A DNA stretch of 64,000 bases from Paucimonas lemoignei (lineage in GTDB: Bacteria; Pseudomonadota; Gammaproteobacteria; Pseudomonadales; Pseudomonadaceae), in the NCBI GenBank assembly GCA_900475325.1, contig LS483371.1, positions 310,001 through 374,000 on the forward strand, in the 5' to 3' direction. The position numbers were made by a program, and so were the translations under genes. The notes beneath the pieces were generated by a model, which was given only the letters and a program-made list of their open reading frames with translations, was not told where the DNA came from and made no database searches. Shown in pieces: positions 42,683 to 52,602 of the stretch (the stretch's first letter is position 1; each line of letters begins with the position of its first letter).

Positions 42683-43142
42683 CGCTGCCCGTTCTAGCCA
42701 CCTGGCGACGTTGACCGGGTTGATCCTGCCGCTGGACGACCGCAATTTGCTGTTGCCCAACGTCGCGGTTGCCGAACTCATCGACTATCAGGATTGCAGT
42801 GCCGAACCTGGCGCGCCGCTGTGGTACCTGGGTCAGATCAGCTGGCGCCAGCATGACTTGCCGCTGCTCAGCTTCGAAGCGGCCTGTGGCGCGCGGACCC
42901 GCGTCGGTGGTCGTGCGCGCATCGTGGTGCTCAATGCGCTGGGCGGGCGCGAGCACCTGAAATTCATCGCGCTGCTGATTCAGGGCATCCCTCGCTCCTG
43001 CAAGGTCGACAACCAGCTCAGCTATGTCGACGTGCCCCTGGCGGAGCTTGAACTGGCCGCTGTGCAGGTCGGCGAAACCGTCGCCAGAATCCCCGATCTG
43101 GTGGGACTGGAACAGTGGCTGGTGGACGCCGGGCTGGTTTAG
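42675..43142 (+). CDS. chpC: CheW-like adaptor ChpC
   Basis: 155 aa, starting inside the chpA 3' end. A CheW-type fold is suggested by LTGLILPLDDRNLLLPNVAVAELIDYQ, PLWYLGQISWRQHDLPLLSFEAAC and KFIALLIQGIPRSCKVDNQLSYVDV. It couples additional signals to ChpA. In P. aeruginosa chpB (CheB-like) precedes chpC; here chpA leads straight to chpC. Confidence 0.93.
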   Translation: MPNAARSSHLATLTGLILPLDDRNLLLPNVAVAELIDYQDCSAEPGAPLWYLGQISWRQHDLPLLSFEAACGARTRVGGRARIVVLNALGGREHLKFIALLIQGIPRSCKVDNQLSYVDVPLAELELAAVQVGETVARIPDLVGLEQWLVDAGLV

Positions 43143-43168
43143 TCATTCCGGCCTGAACGGTTTCCGCG

Positions 43169-43573
43169 TCAGCCGTCGTTCATTTCCTCCTTGAACTGGT
43201 CTTTCACATAGGTGATTTCGGTTCTGCCATGGGGCGCGGGCAGGCCGTCTTCGCCAAGGTTCACGAAGACCATCTTCTCGACCGTCAAAATGCTCTTGCG
43301 GGTGATCTTGTTGCGCACCTGACAGGTCAGGGTGATCGAGGTACGCCCGAACTCGGTGGCGGTGATGCCCAGTTCGATGATGTCGCCCTGGCGCGAGGCG
43401 CTGACGAAGTTGATTTCGGAAATGTACTTGGTCACCACCCGCTGATTGCCAAGCTGAACGATGGCGTAGATCGCCGCTTCTTCGTCGATCCAGCGCAGTA
43501 GGCTGCCACCGAACAGCGTGCCGTTGGGATTCAGGTCTTCGGGTTTAACCCATTTGCGGGTGTGGAAGTTCAT
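43169..43573 (-). CDS. Acyl-CoA thioesterase, hotdog fold (YciA-like)
   Basis: 134 aa from ATG 43573 (the reading to 43627 adds 18 unrelated residues). Hotdog signature: WVKPEDLNPNGTLFGGSLLRWIDEEAAIYAIVQLG with the catalytic Asp/Glu region, NFVSASRQGDIIELGITATEFGRTSITLTCQVRN, and VEKMVFVNLGEDGLPAPHG. It cleaves acyl-CoA of broad chain length. The gene converges on chpC. Confidence 0.93.
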   Translation of the reverse strand: MNFHTRKWVKPEDLNPNGTLFGGSLLRWIDEEAAIYAIVQLGNQRVVTKYISEINFVSASRQGDIIELGITATEFGRTSITLTCQVRNKITRKSILTVEKMVFVNLGEDGLPAPHGRTEITYVKDQFKEEMNDG

Positions 43574-43771
43574 GGGGGCGCTGGCTCCGTGGGGTTTGGG
43601 GTATAGGGTTACAGCCCCCAGCGGCAAGTTTCAAGCGGCAAGCTGCAAGTTGAAGCGGATCGTGTGTTCTTGTTGATCGCCGCCCGAGCTGCAAGCCGCA
43701 AAGCTGCCAGCCAAACACCGCCCAGCTCCTGCTTGTCGCTTGCCGCTTGCAACTTGCCGCTCAAAGAAAGC

Positions 43772-43777
43772 TATAAT
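43772..43777 (+). promoter_or_regulatory. Probable ahcY promoter (-10 TATAAT)
   Basis: A consensus TATAAT at 43772-43777 has TTGCAA at 43747-43752 (19-nt spacer) as a fair -35. A start near 43784 gives a leader of about 170 nt that contains the SAH riboswitch. The upstream repeats with AAGCTGCAAG/CTTGCAACTTG motifs form a local inverted repeat. Confidence 0.6.
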
Positions 43778-43828
43778 CCCCACCGTTTCAAAACGGTCAT
43801 CTTCTCTTGATACCGTTCCCGCCACCTG

Positions 43829-45363
<1,535 letters not shown>

Positions 45364-45551
45364 GCAGCGGTAAGCTTCAAGCTTCAAGCTGCAAGTAGGA
45401 GCGTTTCGTTTACTTGCGGCTTGAGCCTGGCGCTTGCTTCTTTATCGTTTTTACGCAGCCGTGAGCTGCAAGCTTTGGCAGCAAGATCGGGCGCAGCATT
45501 GCCCTCTTGCGGCTTGAAGCTTGCAGCTTGTAGCTGGAGGTTCCCTCCACC
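45364..45551. repeat. Repeats of AAGCTTGCAAGC type between ahcY and metF
   Basis: About 190 nt of short, mutually inverted CTTCAAGCTGCAAG/CTTGCAGCTTG motifs. Similar motifs lie upstream of ahcY (43620-43760). They may form hairpins in the intergenic RNA. No gene is seen. Confidence 0.65.
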
Positions 45552-46397
45552 ATGTCCCAAGACCGCCGCTTCAGCTTCGAGTTTTTCCCGACCAAGACCG
45601 ACGCTGGGCATGAAAAGCTGCTGACCGTTGCTCGTCAGTTGGCCAGCTACAACCCCGATTTCTTCTCCTGCACCTATGGTGCCGGTGGTTCGACCCGTGA
45701 TCGCACGATCAACACCGTGCTGCAACTGGAAAACGAAGTAAAAGTCCCGGCTGCTCCGCACTTGTCCTGCGTTGGCGACAGCAAGGACGATCTGCGCGCG
45801 CTGCTGACTCAATATAAAGAAGCCGGCATCAAGCGTATCGTCGCCCTGCGCGGTGACCTGCCTTCGGGTATGGGCATGGCCAGCGGTGAGCTGCGTTATG
45901 CCAGTGATCTGGTGTCCTTCATTCGTGAAGAGACCGGCAGCCACTTCCACATTGAAGTCGCGGCGTACCCTGAGATGCATCCTCAGGCGCGCAACTTCGA
46001 TGAAGACGTGAAGAACTTCGTGCACAAGGCTCAGGCCGGTGCCGACAGCGCGATCACCCAGTACTTCTTCAACGCTGACAGCTATTTCCACTTCCTGGAA
46101 CGCGTTCAGAAGAAAGGCGTCACCCTGCCAGTGGTGCCGGGCATCATGCCGATCACCAACTACAGCAAGCTGGCGCGGTTCTCCGATGCCTGCGGCGCGG
46201 AAATCCCACGCTGGATCCGCAAGCAGCTGGAAGCCTATGGCGACGACGTGCAGAGCATTCAAGCGTTTGGTGAGCAGGTCATCACCGAAATGTGCGAGCG
46301 TCTCTTGCAAGGCGGCGCCCCTGGTCTGCACTTCTACACCCTGAACCAGGCCGAACCTAGCCTGGCGATCTGGAACAATCTGAAGCTGCCTCGCTAA
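45552..46397 (+). CDS. metF: Methylenetetrahydrofolate reductase
   Basis: 281 aa from ATG 45552. TIM-barrel flavoenzyme: N-terminal RFSFEFFPTKTDAG, FFSCTYGAGGSTRDRT, LSCVGDSKDDLRALL, RIVALRGDLP and DAGADSAITQYFF/PGIMPITNYSKLARF. It reduces 5,10-methylene-THF to 5-methyl-THF, feeding methionine regeneration from the homocysteine that ahcY produces. GGAGG lies 8 nt before the start. Confidence 0.96.
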   Translation: MSQDRRFSFEFFPTKTDAGHEKLLTVARQLASYNPDFFSCTYGAGGSTRDRTINTVLQLENEVKVPAAPHLSCVGDSKDDLRALLTQYKEAGIKRIVALRGDLPSGMGMASGELRYASDLVSFIREETGSHFHIEVAAYPEMHPQARNFDEDVKNFVHKAQAGADSAITQYFFNADSYFHFLERVQKKGVTLPVVPGIMPITNYSKLARFSDACGAEIPRWIRKQLEAYGDDVQSIQAFGEQVITEMCERLLQGGAPGLHFYTLNQAEPSLAIWNNLKLPR

Positions 46398-46404
46398 CTT
46401 CAGA

Positions 46405-46520
46405 ACCTGTGGGACCTGTTGTGGGACCTCCTGTGGGACCGGCTTTAGCGGGGAAGGCGTCATCCGGCCAAGCCTATGTAGTGCCTGAGCTGGCCTCTTC
46501 CCGGCTAAAGCCGGTCCCAC
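46405..46520. repeat. REP/BIME pair with triplicated TGTGGGACC start
   Basis: The left REP is preceded by three consecutive TGTGGGACC elements. The right REP ends at TCCCACAT. The pair encloses GGCTTTAGCG. Located after the metF stop. Confidence 0.85.
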
Positions 46521-46544
46521 ATCTCCTGTTCTACACCGTTGAGC

Positions 46545-46789
46545 AGCAGGAACGCAGCGTTAAGCGTTTGCTCTGTTATACTCCGGCCTTCCCGCCAGGC
46601 TTACGCCCGGATGCTCGGTCTAGCATTAGGGTCCCCGATCACGCCTCCAAGCGCTTTTTTCACCCGCGCTGACGTATCGAGATGCCCAGAAGACCCCGCA
46701 GGACCGGACGGAATCGCGTCCCTAAACGCGATTTTGCGTCAGGCAAGACTTCCCTTTGAGCATAAGCTCTAACTAAAACAGGATTACTC
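46545..46789 (+). promoter_or_regulatory. Long structured leader of the rhlE2-type gene
   Basis: A TATACT -10-like hexamer (46577-46582) would give a leader of about 200 nt. It contains a perfect 8-bp hairpin (AATCGCGT/ACGCGATT, 46712-46733) followed by TT, plus a C/G-rich part. No ORF is seen inside. DEAD-box and cold-shock mRNAs commonly have such long leaders. Only a weak -35 is visible. Confidence 0.5.
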
Positions 46790-48718
46790 ATGTCCTTTGC
46801 TTCCCTCGGTCTCTCCGAGGCTTTAGTCCGCGCCATCGAGGCAGCGGGCTATACCCAGCCTACTCCGGTGCAACAGCGGGCCATTCCCGCCGTGTTGCAA
46901 GGTCGCGACCTGATGGTTGCCGCCCAGACAGGTACAGGTAAAACCGGTGGGTTCGCTCTTCCGATTCTGGAGCGTCTTTTCCCCAACGGTCACCCGGACA
47001 AATCCCAGCGTCACGGCCCGCGCCAACCTCGCGTACTGGTCCTGACCCCGACTCGCGAACTCGCCGCGCAAGTGCATGACAGCTTCAAGCTGTATGCCCG
47101 CGACCTGAAGTTCGTCAGCGCCTGCATTTTCGGCGGCGTCGGCACCAACCCACAAGTCCAGGCCATGGCCCGCGGCGTAGACGTACTGGTGGCCTGCCCG
47201 GGTCGCTTGCTCGATCTGTGCGGTCAAGGCAGCGTCGACCTGTCCCATGTTGAAATCCTCGTGCTCGATGAAGCCGACCGGATGCTCGACATGGGCTTCG
47301 TCCATGACGTGAAAAAAGTTCTCGCACGCCTGCCTGCCAAGCGTCAGAACCTGCTGTTTTCGGCAACGTTCTCCAACGACATCACCGCGTTGGCTGGCAA
47401 GCTGCTGCACAACCCCGAGCGCATCGAAGTCACGCCGCCGAACACCACGGTCGAGCGCATCGAGCAACGGGTATTCCGTCTGCCTGCCAACCACAAGCGC
47501 TCGCTGCTGGCGCACCTGATCACGCAAGGCGCGTGGGAACAGGTTCTGGTGTTTACCCGCACCAAGCACGGCGCGAACCGCCTGGCTGAATACCTGGATA
47601 AACACGGCCTGAGCGCTGTGGCGATCCACGGTAACAAGAGCCAGAACGCACGCACCAAAGCCCTGGCTGACTTCAAGGCTGGCGACGTACGCATCATGGT
47701 CGCGACCGATATCGCCGCTCGCGGTCTGGATATTGATCAGCTGCCGCACGTGGTCAACTTCGAGCTGCCAAACGTCGACGAAGATTACGTCCACCGTATT
47801 GGCCGTACCGGCCGTGCAGGTCGCTCCGGTGAAGCCATTTCCCTGGTGGCGCCGGACGAAGAAAAACTGCTGAAAAGCATCGAGCGCATGACCAAACAGA
47901 AGCTCGCCGATGGCGACCTGATGGGTTTTGACATGAGCTCCGTTGAAGCCGAGAAGCCGGAAGTTCGCGAGCGTCCTGACGTGCGCAACCCGCGTAACTC
48001 CCGCGGCCCGCGTGGCGATGGCCCGAACGGTTGCGGCGGTGGTGGCGGTCGTAAAGACAAGGGCAAGGATAAAGGCAAGGAAAAGACCCCGGCCGCAGCG
48101 GCAGCCGCTCCGGGTGAGCGCCCGGCCCGCAAGCCTCGCGAACAGCAGAAGCCTCGTGATGGCGCGCCAGCCCGCGAACAACGTTCGTCGACGCCGCGCG
48201 CAACAGCCGCTCCACGCCCATCGTCGGATCGTGCCCCGGACGAGTTCCTGGATGACGAAGTGGATAACTTCGGCAACCGCGCTGACTACGTCAGCCCGTA
48301 CAAGGACAAGAACCAGGGTCGCGGTCGTCGTCCTGGCGCTCCGGCTACCGGCGCAGGTGCTGCAACCGGTACTGCTCCGGCCGCACGTGCTCCTCGCCCG
48401 AGTGGTCCGCGCAGCAGCGGTGGCGGTGCAACCACCGGCACGCCTCCTGCCAAGCGCAGTGGCCCACGCAGCGGTGCTCCGCGTGATGGTCAGGCGCGTC
48501 GTGACGAGAACCCGCGTAACCGTCGCCCGGCCCGCGATGATCAGCCAGCCCGTCAAGAGACAGCCGTTCGTGGCCCACGCGACAGCCAGCCGCAACCGAA
48601 GATCATGCACAAAGAGTCCAAAAGCGATCGCTTCCCGTCTCCTGAGCAGCTCGATCAGTTGCCAACCCGCCCACGCGGTGAAAAACCAGCCCTGCTGACC
48701 CGCAACCGCGAAGGTTAA
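46790..48718 (+). CDS. rhlE2: DEAD-box RNA helicase, RhlE2-type
   Basis: 642 aa, ATG 46790. The helicase core spans residues about 1-380 ([28 protein letters not shown] motif; [28 protein letters not shown] and [15 protein letters not shown]). A long basic Arg/Gly/Pro-rich tail extends to the end (about 390-642). It unwinds RNA in ribosome assembly, cold adaptation and RNA decay. Length and position next to metF/ahcY correspond to P. aeruginosa rhlE2; a plain rhlE is the alternative name. A terminator follows at 48733. Confidence 0.93.
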   Translation: MSFASLGLSEALVRAIEAAGYTQPTPVQQRAIPAVLQGRDLMVAAQTGTGKTGGFALPILERLFPNGHPDKSQRHGPRQPRVLVLTPTRELAAQVHDSFKLYARDLKFVSACIFGGVGTNPQVQAMARGVDVLVACPGRLLDLCGQGSVDLSHVEILVLDEADRMLDMGFVHDVKKVLARLPAKRQNLLFSATFSNDITALAGKLLHNPERIEVTPPNTTVERIEQRVFRLPANHKRSLLAHLITQGAWEQVLVFTRTKHGANRLAEYLDKHGLSAVAIHGNKSQNARTKALADFKAGDVRIMVATDIAARGLDIDQLPHVVNFELPNVDEDYVHRIGRTGRAGRSGEAISLVAPDEEKLLKSIERMTKQKLADGDLMGFDMSSVEAEKPEVRERPDVRNPRNSRGPRGDGPNGCGGGGGRKDKGKDKGKEKTPAAAAAAPGERPARKPREQQKPRDGAPAREQRSSTPRATAAPRPSSDRAPDEFLDDEVDNFGNRADYVSPYKDKNQGRGRRPGAPATGAGAATGTAPAARAPRPSGPRSSGGGATTGTPPAKRSGPRSGAPRDGQARRDENPRNRRPARDDQPARQETAVRGPRDSQPQPKIMHKESKSDRFPSPEQLDQLPTRPRGEKPALLTRNREG

Positions 48719-48732
48719 GCAAGGCCGGAACG

Positions 48733-48762
48733 AAAAAGCCCCGACTGGTTCGGGGCTTTTTT
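48733..48762 (+). terminator. Rho-independent terminator after rhlE2
   Basis: The AAAAAGCCCCGA...TCGGGGCTTTTTT hairpin with a T run ends the helicase transcript 15-45 nt after the stop codon. Confidence 0.9.
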
Positions 48763-48796
48763 GTGGGCTGTGCCCGGTGCTGCATTGATCCAAACC

Positions 48797-49013
48797 CGTG
48801 GGAGCGAATTCATTCGCGAAGAGGCCAGGACATCCGTTGCATATTTATCGTTTGAGGCGCCGCCTTCGCGAATGAATTCGCTCCCACGGGGCCTTGGTTT
48901 ACTCCAGTCATACGTAGGACCTGTAGGAGCCAACTTGTTGGCGAGGAGTTGGTACATTCGATTCATATTTGTCGGATGTAATACCGCCTCGCGAACAAGT
49001 TCGCTCCTACAGG
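48797..49013. repeat. Two consecutive REP/BIME pairs
   Basis: 48797-48889 is a CGTGGGAGCGAATTCATTCGCG inverted pair. 48921-49013 is a different class (CTGTAGGAGCCAACTTGTTGG and its complement). Both lie between rhlE2 and yceI. Confidence 0.85.
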
Positions 49014-49083
49014 ACCGTGGCGCCAATCAATCCGGTGGCAAATTCATTCGCGCCCACAGTTGATCGGCGTATTTCACGCGCAC

Positions 49084-49116
49084 ACAAAAACGCCGACCCT
49101 GAGGTCGGCGTTTTGC
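49084..49116 (-). terminator. Rho-independent terminator of the yceI operon
   Basis: A perfect hairpin CGCCGACC/GGTCGGCG lies just downstream of yceI on the - strand, with T-rich runs on both strands, so it may act both ways. Confidence 0.85.
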
Positions 49117-49129
49117 ATAACCGGAACGC

Positions 49130-49708
49130 TTACTTGGCTTGAACGCCTTCGAAGCTGATTTCCAGGTCCAGGGTCTGGGAAGTTGGGCCCGGACCCTTGA
49201 TGCCGAAATCATTCAGGTTAAGCGTGGAGGTGCCGTTGAAGCCGGCACGGTAGCCGCCCCATGGATCCTTGCCTTCGCCGTTGAAGGTAGCCTTGATCAC
49301 GATTGGCTTGGTCACGCCGTGCAGAGTCAGGTCGCCGGTCACGTCAGCAGTTTTTGCACCGGTGGATTTAACTGCAGTAGAGACGAACTTGGCTTCCGGG
49401 AATTTGCCGGTGTCCAGGAAGTCCTTGCTCATGATGTGCTTGTCGCGCTCAGCGTGGTTGGTGAACAGGCTAGCGGTTTTGAGCTCTACATCGATTTTGC
49501 TGGCTTCTGGCTTGGCAGCGTCAAAGCTGAACTTGCCGGTCCAGTCCTTGAATGTACCGTGGATGAAGCTGTAGCCCAGGTGGCTGATCTTGAAGTCAAC
49601 GAAAGCGTGCTGGCCTTCCTTGTCGATGGTGTAGTCGGCGGCCATCGCCTGACCTGCGGACAACAGTGCAGTACCAAGAGCCAGAGCGGCGAGAGTCTTC
49701 TTCAACAT
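49130..49708 (-). CDS. yceI: YceI family periplasmic protein
   Basis: 192 aa from ATG 49708 (the reading to 49735 is longer but lacks the signal peptide start). Signal peptide [21 protein letters not shown], then a lipocalin-like fold: [69 protein letters not shown]. YceI proteins bind polyisoprenoids. It is co-transcribed with the b561 gene. Confidence 0.94.
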   Translation of the reverse strand: MLKKTLAALALGTALLSAGQAMAADYTIDKEGQHAFVDFKISHLGYSFIHGTFKDWTGKFSFDAAKPEASKIDVELKTASLFTNHAERDKHIMSKDFLDTGKFPEAKFVSTAVKSTGAKTADVTGDLTLHGVTKPIVIKATFNGEGKDPWGGYRAGFNGTSTLNLNDFGIKGPGPTSQTLDLEISFEGVQAK

Positions 49709-49735
49709 GCTTTTATTCCCGTTTTGGTTGAGCAA

Positions 49736-50284
49736 TTAAGCGCGACCCAGCATACGCTTGAGGGTCGCATCGTGATCGATGAAGTGGTGTTTCAGTGCAG
49801 CAAGACCATGTAACCCGGAGAAAACCACCAGCACCCAAGCCAGGTAAAGGTGGATCCAGCCTGCGGTTTCGGCCTGTTCAGGCAGACCGCTGACCAGTGC
49901 CGGTATTTCAAACAGACCAAATACCGGGATCCCCACACCGTCGGCGGTGGAAATGAGGTAACCGGCGAACATCACTGCAAACAGCCCGACATACAGAAAC
50001 ACATGGCCGAAGTGCGCGCCAATTCGCGTCCATTTGCCATAACTGGCAAGGGCGGATGGCGGCGGGCTGATCAAGCGCCAGACGATGCGGATCAGCATGA
50101 ATGCAAACAAGGTGATGCCAATACTCTTGTGCAGGTCAGGCCCCGCTTTACGCCACGTGTCGTAATAGTCGAGGCCAACCATCCACAGCCCGAGGGCGAA
50201 CAGACCATACACCGTGGCAGCAACGCCCCAGTGCAGCACCATGCTGACCAGGCCGTAGCGAGAGGAGGAATTGCGAAACTGCAT
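49736..50284 (-). CDS. Cytochrome b561
   Basis: 182 aa with four membrane helices and heme-ligand His residues (SMVLHWGVAATVYG; KSIGITLFAFMLIRIVWRL; GHVFLYVGLFAVMFAGYL; HLYLAWVLVVFSGLHGLAALKHHFID). It is the prokaryotic di-heme b561 type, passing electrons between quinol and periplasmic acceptors. It is the first gene of the pair with yceI; the 5' gap holds an 8-bp palindrome and a REP. Confidence 0.93.
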   Translation of the reverse strand: MQFRNSSSRYGLVSMVLHWGVAATVYGLFALGLWMVGLDYYDTWRKAGPDLHKSIGITLFAFMLIRIVWRLISPPPSALASYGKWTRIGAHFGHVFLYVGLFAVMFAGYLISTADGVGIPVFGLFEIPALVSGLPEQAETAGWIHLYLAWVLVVFSGLHGLAALKHHFIDHDATLKRMLGRA

Positions 50285-50473
50285 TGCAAGTACCTTGTAA
50301 GAAGTGATCCCAGACTAGCTTTTTATCTATCGAGTGACAGCGCAAAATCTTGCTTTGAAAGATCAGGAAAATCGATTGTTACGTTTCTTGGTTTTTTGCT
50401 CATGGCTTGTTCAATCCAGCCTGCGTCAGCATCCCGATAAATTCAGACAGACAAAACTGTGCCGTGACCACCG

Positions 50474-50496
50474 GCCGTTCAATATAGATGAACGGC
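50474..50496. repeat. 8-bp inverted repeat GCCGTTCA-TGAACGGC
   Basis: Perfect 8-bp arms with a 7-nt AT-rich loop in the gap between b561 and the hydrolase gene. It could be a protein-binding palindrome or a small hairpin; no further evidence. Confidence 0.55.
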
Positions 50497-50558
50497 GTAG
50501 GGGGCGGGGACGAAGTGTTTTATTTGGAATATCAATGCCTGTTGGCTCGGCTCGATAC

Positions 50559-50651
50559 TGTGGGAGCCGAGCTTGCTCGCGAATACGATTTTTTAGGCGA
50601 TGGGGATGTTCAAGATGTACGGGCCTCTTCGCGAGCAAGCTCGCTCCCACA
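50559..50651. repeat. REP/BIME pair, type GAGCCGAGCTTGCTCGCGAA
   Basis: Inverted pair with about 40 nt between arms in the gap upstream of the cytochrome b561 gene, just beyond the 3' end of the hydrolase gene (50680). Confidence 0.85.
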
Positions 50652-50679
50652 AGGTGCCCATATCATCTGATGAAGAGGT

Positions 50680-51699
50680 TTATTCGGGCGTACCCATGAC
50701 ATGGGCCGACGTCAGCCATAGGGGGATTCTTCGCTCCAGGTAATAGCCCGGACTCTTCAGTGAGCCGTCTACAAAACCCACGTGCCCGCCTTTTTCCTGC
50801 AGTTCGAACTCGGTGGTTGCCGACAGCTCTTCGGGTTCGGGCAGGCTGTGCTTGAACACAAAGGGGTCGTCGGCTGCCTGAATGATCAGCGTCGGCGTGC
50901 GGATCTCACCCAGGAAATAGCGGCTGGAGGCTCGGCGGTAGTAATCCTTGGCGTCTAGATAACCATGCAGAGGGGCGGTGACCCGGCCGTCGAAATCCCA
51001 AAAGGTGCGCATGTTTTCCAGCGAGCCCAGGGCTGCGAGTTCGGCCAGGCCTTCGCTCATGCCTTCATCTTTGAAGTGCCGCTGCTTGTCTCGGACATAG
51101 GTGAGCATTTCCCGCATGAAATGCCGCTGGTACACCTTGGAGAAACCCATGCCGATGCGATCTGCGCACTCATCAAGCCGAAAAGGCACCGACACCGCCA
51201 CTGCGCCCAGCAATTGACTGTTCAGCCCTGATTCGCCCAGATACTTGAGCAGCACATTACCGCCCAGCGAGTAGCCAACGGCATACAAGGGCGCCAATGG
51301 GCGCAGGGCACGCAGGTGCTCGACCACCGAGGCGAGGTCTTCACTGGCGCCGGAGTGGTAGCTGCGCGACAGCAGATTGGGTTCGCCGGAACAGCCGCGC
51401 CAGTTCAGCGCCACGCTGGCCCAGTTTTCACGGGCCATGGCTTGTTGCAGGCCGACCACATAAGGCGAGTTTGAAGAGCCGGTCAGGCCATGCAGAACCA
51501 GCACCAGCGGTGCGTCCAGTTGGTGCGGGCCCGCCCAGTCCAGGTCGAGGAAGTCCCCGTCTGCCAGCCAGATACGTTCACGATGCCGCTCCAGCGGCAA
51601 ATTGCGGCGTAGCAGCGGCCCCCACAAGGTTTGCAGATGAGGATTTCCCAGGCCCGTAGCGGGAACAAAGCGGTTCGAGAATGAGGATTTAGTCAGCAC
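50680..51699 (-). CDS. Alpha/beta-fold hydrolase, YheT-like
   Basis: 339 aa. The nucleophile elbow GYSLGGN (Ser), a later Asp in IIQAADDPFVF and His in KGGHVGFVDG fit the catalytic triad. The N-terminus (FVPATGLGNPHLQTLWGPLLRR) and SLNWRGCSGEPNLLSRSYHSG are YheT/UPF0017 features. Substrate is not known, possibly a lipid ester. No operon partner. Confidence 0.9.
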   Translation of the reverse strand: MLTKSSFSNRFVPATGLGNPHLQTLWGPLLRRNLPLERHRERIWLADGDFLDLDWAGPHQLDAPLVLVLHGLTGSSNSPYVVGLQQAMARENWASVALNWRGCSGEPNLLSRSYHSGASEDLASVVEHLRALRPLAPLYAVGYSLGGNVLLKYLGESGLNSQLLGAVAVSVPFRLDECADRIGMGFSKVYQRHFMREMLTYVRDKQRHFKDEGMSEGLAELAALGSLENMRTFWDFDGRVTAPLHGYLDAKDYYRRASSRYFLGEIRTPTLIIQAADDPFVFKHSLPEPEELSATTEFELQEKGGHVGFVDGSLKSPGYYLERRIPLWLTSAHVMGTPE

Positions 51700-51852
51700 G
51701 ATCGTCCTCGTGGGGCAGATTCAGGGGCGTCAGGGGTACGTTGCCACAAGTGAGACAGGATGTGACGGGGTTTTTGCTGAATGGTTAAAGTTAAGAATGT
51801 ACGGGCGACGCATGACCTGTGGGTTGACCAATCCCAAGGGTTCAATTGATCC

Positions 51853-51947
51853 CTGTGGGAGCGAATTCATTCGCGAAGAGGCCAGTACATCCGACACATT
51901 TTTATCGGCCTCAATATTGCTTTCGCGAATGAATTCGCTCCCACAGG
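51853..51947. repeat. REP/BIME pair, type GTGGGAGCGAATTCATTCGCG
   Basis: Inverted pair in the 318-nt gap between the hydrolase and rsmD. The remaining part of the gap shows no gene. Confidence 0.85.
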
Positions 51948-52017
51948 TCCGAGGTGAACCAAGGCTTTATGTGTTTCTCGAAGCTTTGCAGGCGAACATC
52001 GAATCTCCCAAAGAGTG

Positions 52018-52602
52018 CTAGCCCCGTTGCCACAACGCGTAATACACCTGCCCGGCCTTCTTCTCCCGGTGCAGACGCCAGTTGCCCGGCAAACCTGTGG
52101 TCGAGGGCGGGGTTTCACTTTCGGTGTAGATCCAGGCGTTTTCCGCCAGCCAGCCGCGCGATTCCAGCAAGGTGCACGCCGAGGCAAGCAAACCCTGGTG
52201 GAACGGCGGGTCGAGGAATACCAGGTCAAAAGGCTCGGCGGTCTGGGTTTCCAGATGGCGCAACGAGTCGGTCTGGGCGACCTGGCCGGTGGTGCAGTTG
52301 AGCATGCTCAGGTTCTGACGCAGGCTGGCGATGGCGGCGGCGCTGTTGTCCAGCGCCAGGCCCATGGATGCGCCACGGGACAGGGCTTCGAAAAACAGCG
52401 CACCACTGCCGGTGAAGACATCCAGCACCTTGGCGCCAGCAACATCCATGGCCAGCCAGTTGAACAGGGTTTCGCGCACGCGATCCGGCGTTGGGCGCAG
52501 GCCTGGAGCGTCCGGGAACGTCAGCTTGCGACTGCCCCATTCGCCACCGATGATGCGCAGTTGGCCCAGGCCGTTATGGCCCTTAGGGCGTGGATTGGCC
52601 AT
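52018..52602 (-). CDS. rsmD: 16S rRNA (guanine(966)-N2)-methyltransferase
   Basis: 194 aa. LRIIGGEWGSRKLTFPDAPGLRPTPDRVRETLFNWL and the motifs VLDVFTGSGALFFEALSRGAS (SAM binding) and FDLVFLDPPFHQG (NPPF-like) are RsmD signatures. It methylates G966 of 16S rRNA. Its ATG shares one base with the TAA of the M16 gene before it, so it is translationally coupled. Confidence 0.96.
   Translation of the reverse strand: MANPRPKGHNGLGQLRIIGGEWGSRKLTFPDAPGLRPTPDRVRETLFNWLAMDVAGAKVLDVFTGSGALFFEALSRGASMGLALDNSAAAIASLRQNLSMLNCTTGQVAQTDSLRHLETQTAEPFDLVFLDPPFHQGLLASACTLLESRGWLAENAWIYTESETPPSTTGLPGNWRLHREKKAGQVYYALWQRG

Noticed and set aside
46823..48793. 656-aa ORF antisense to the helicase
   Set aside because: Shadow of a high-GC gene, low-complexity Arg/Thr/Ala composition. 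The sense gene has all DEAD-box motifs.
48797..49013. Hairpins after rhlE2 considered as terminators
   Set aside because: They lack T runs and have the REP core, so they are repeats. The real terminator is at 48733.
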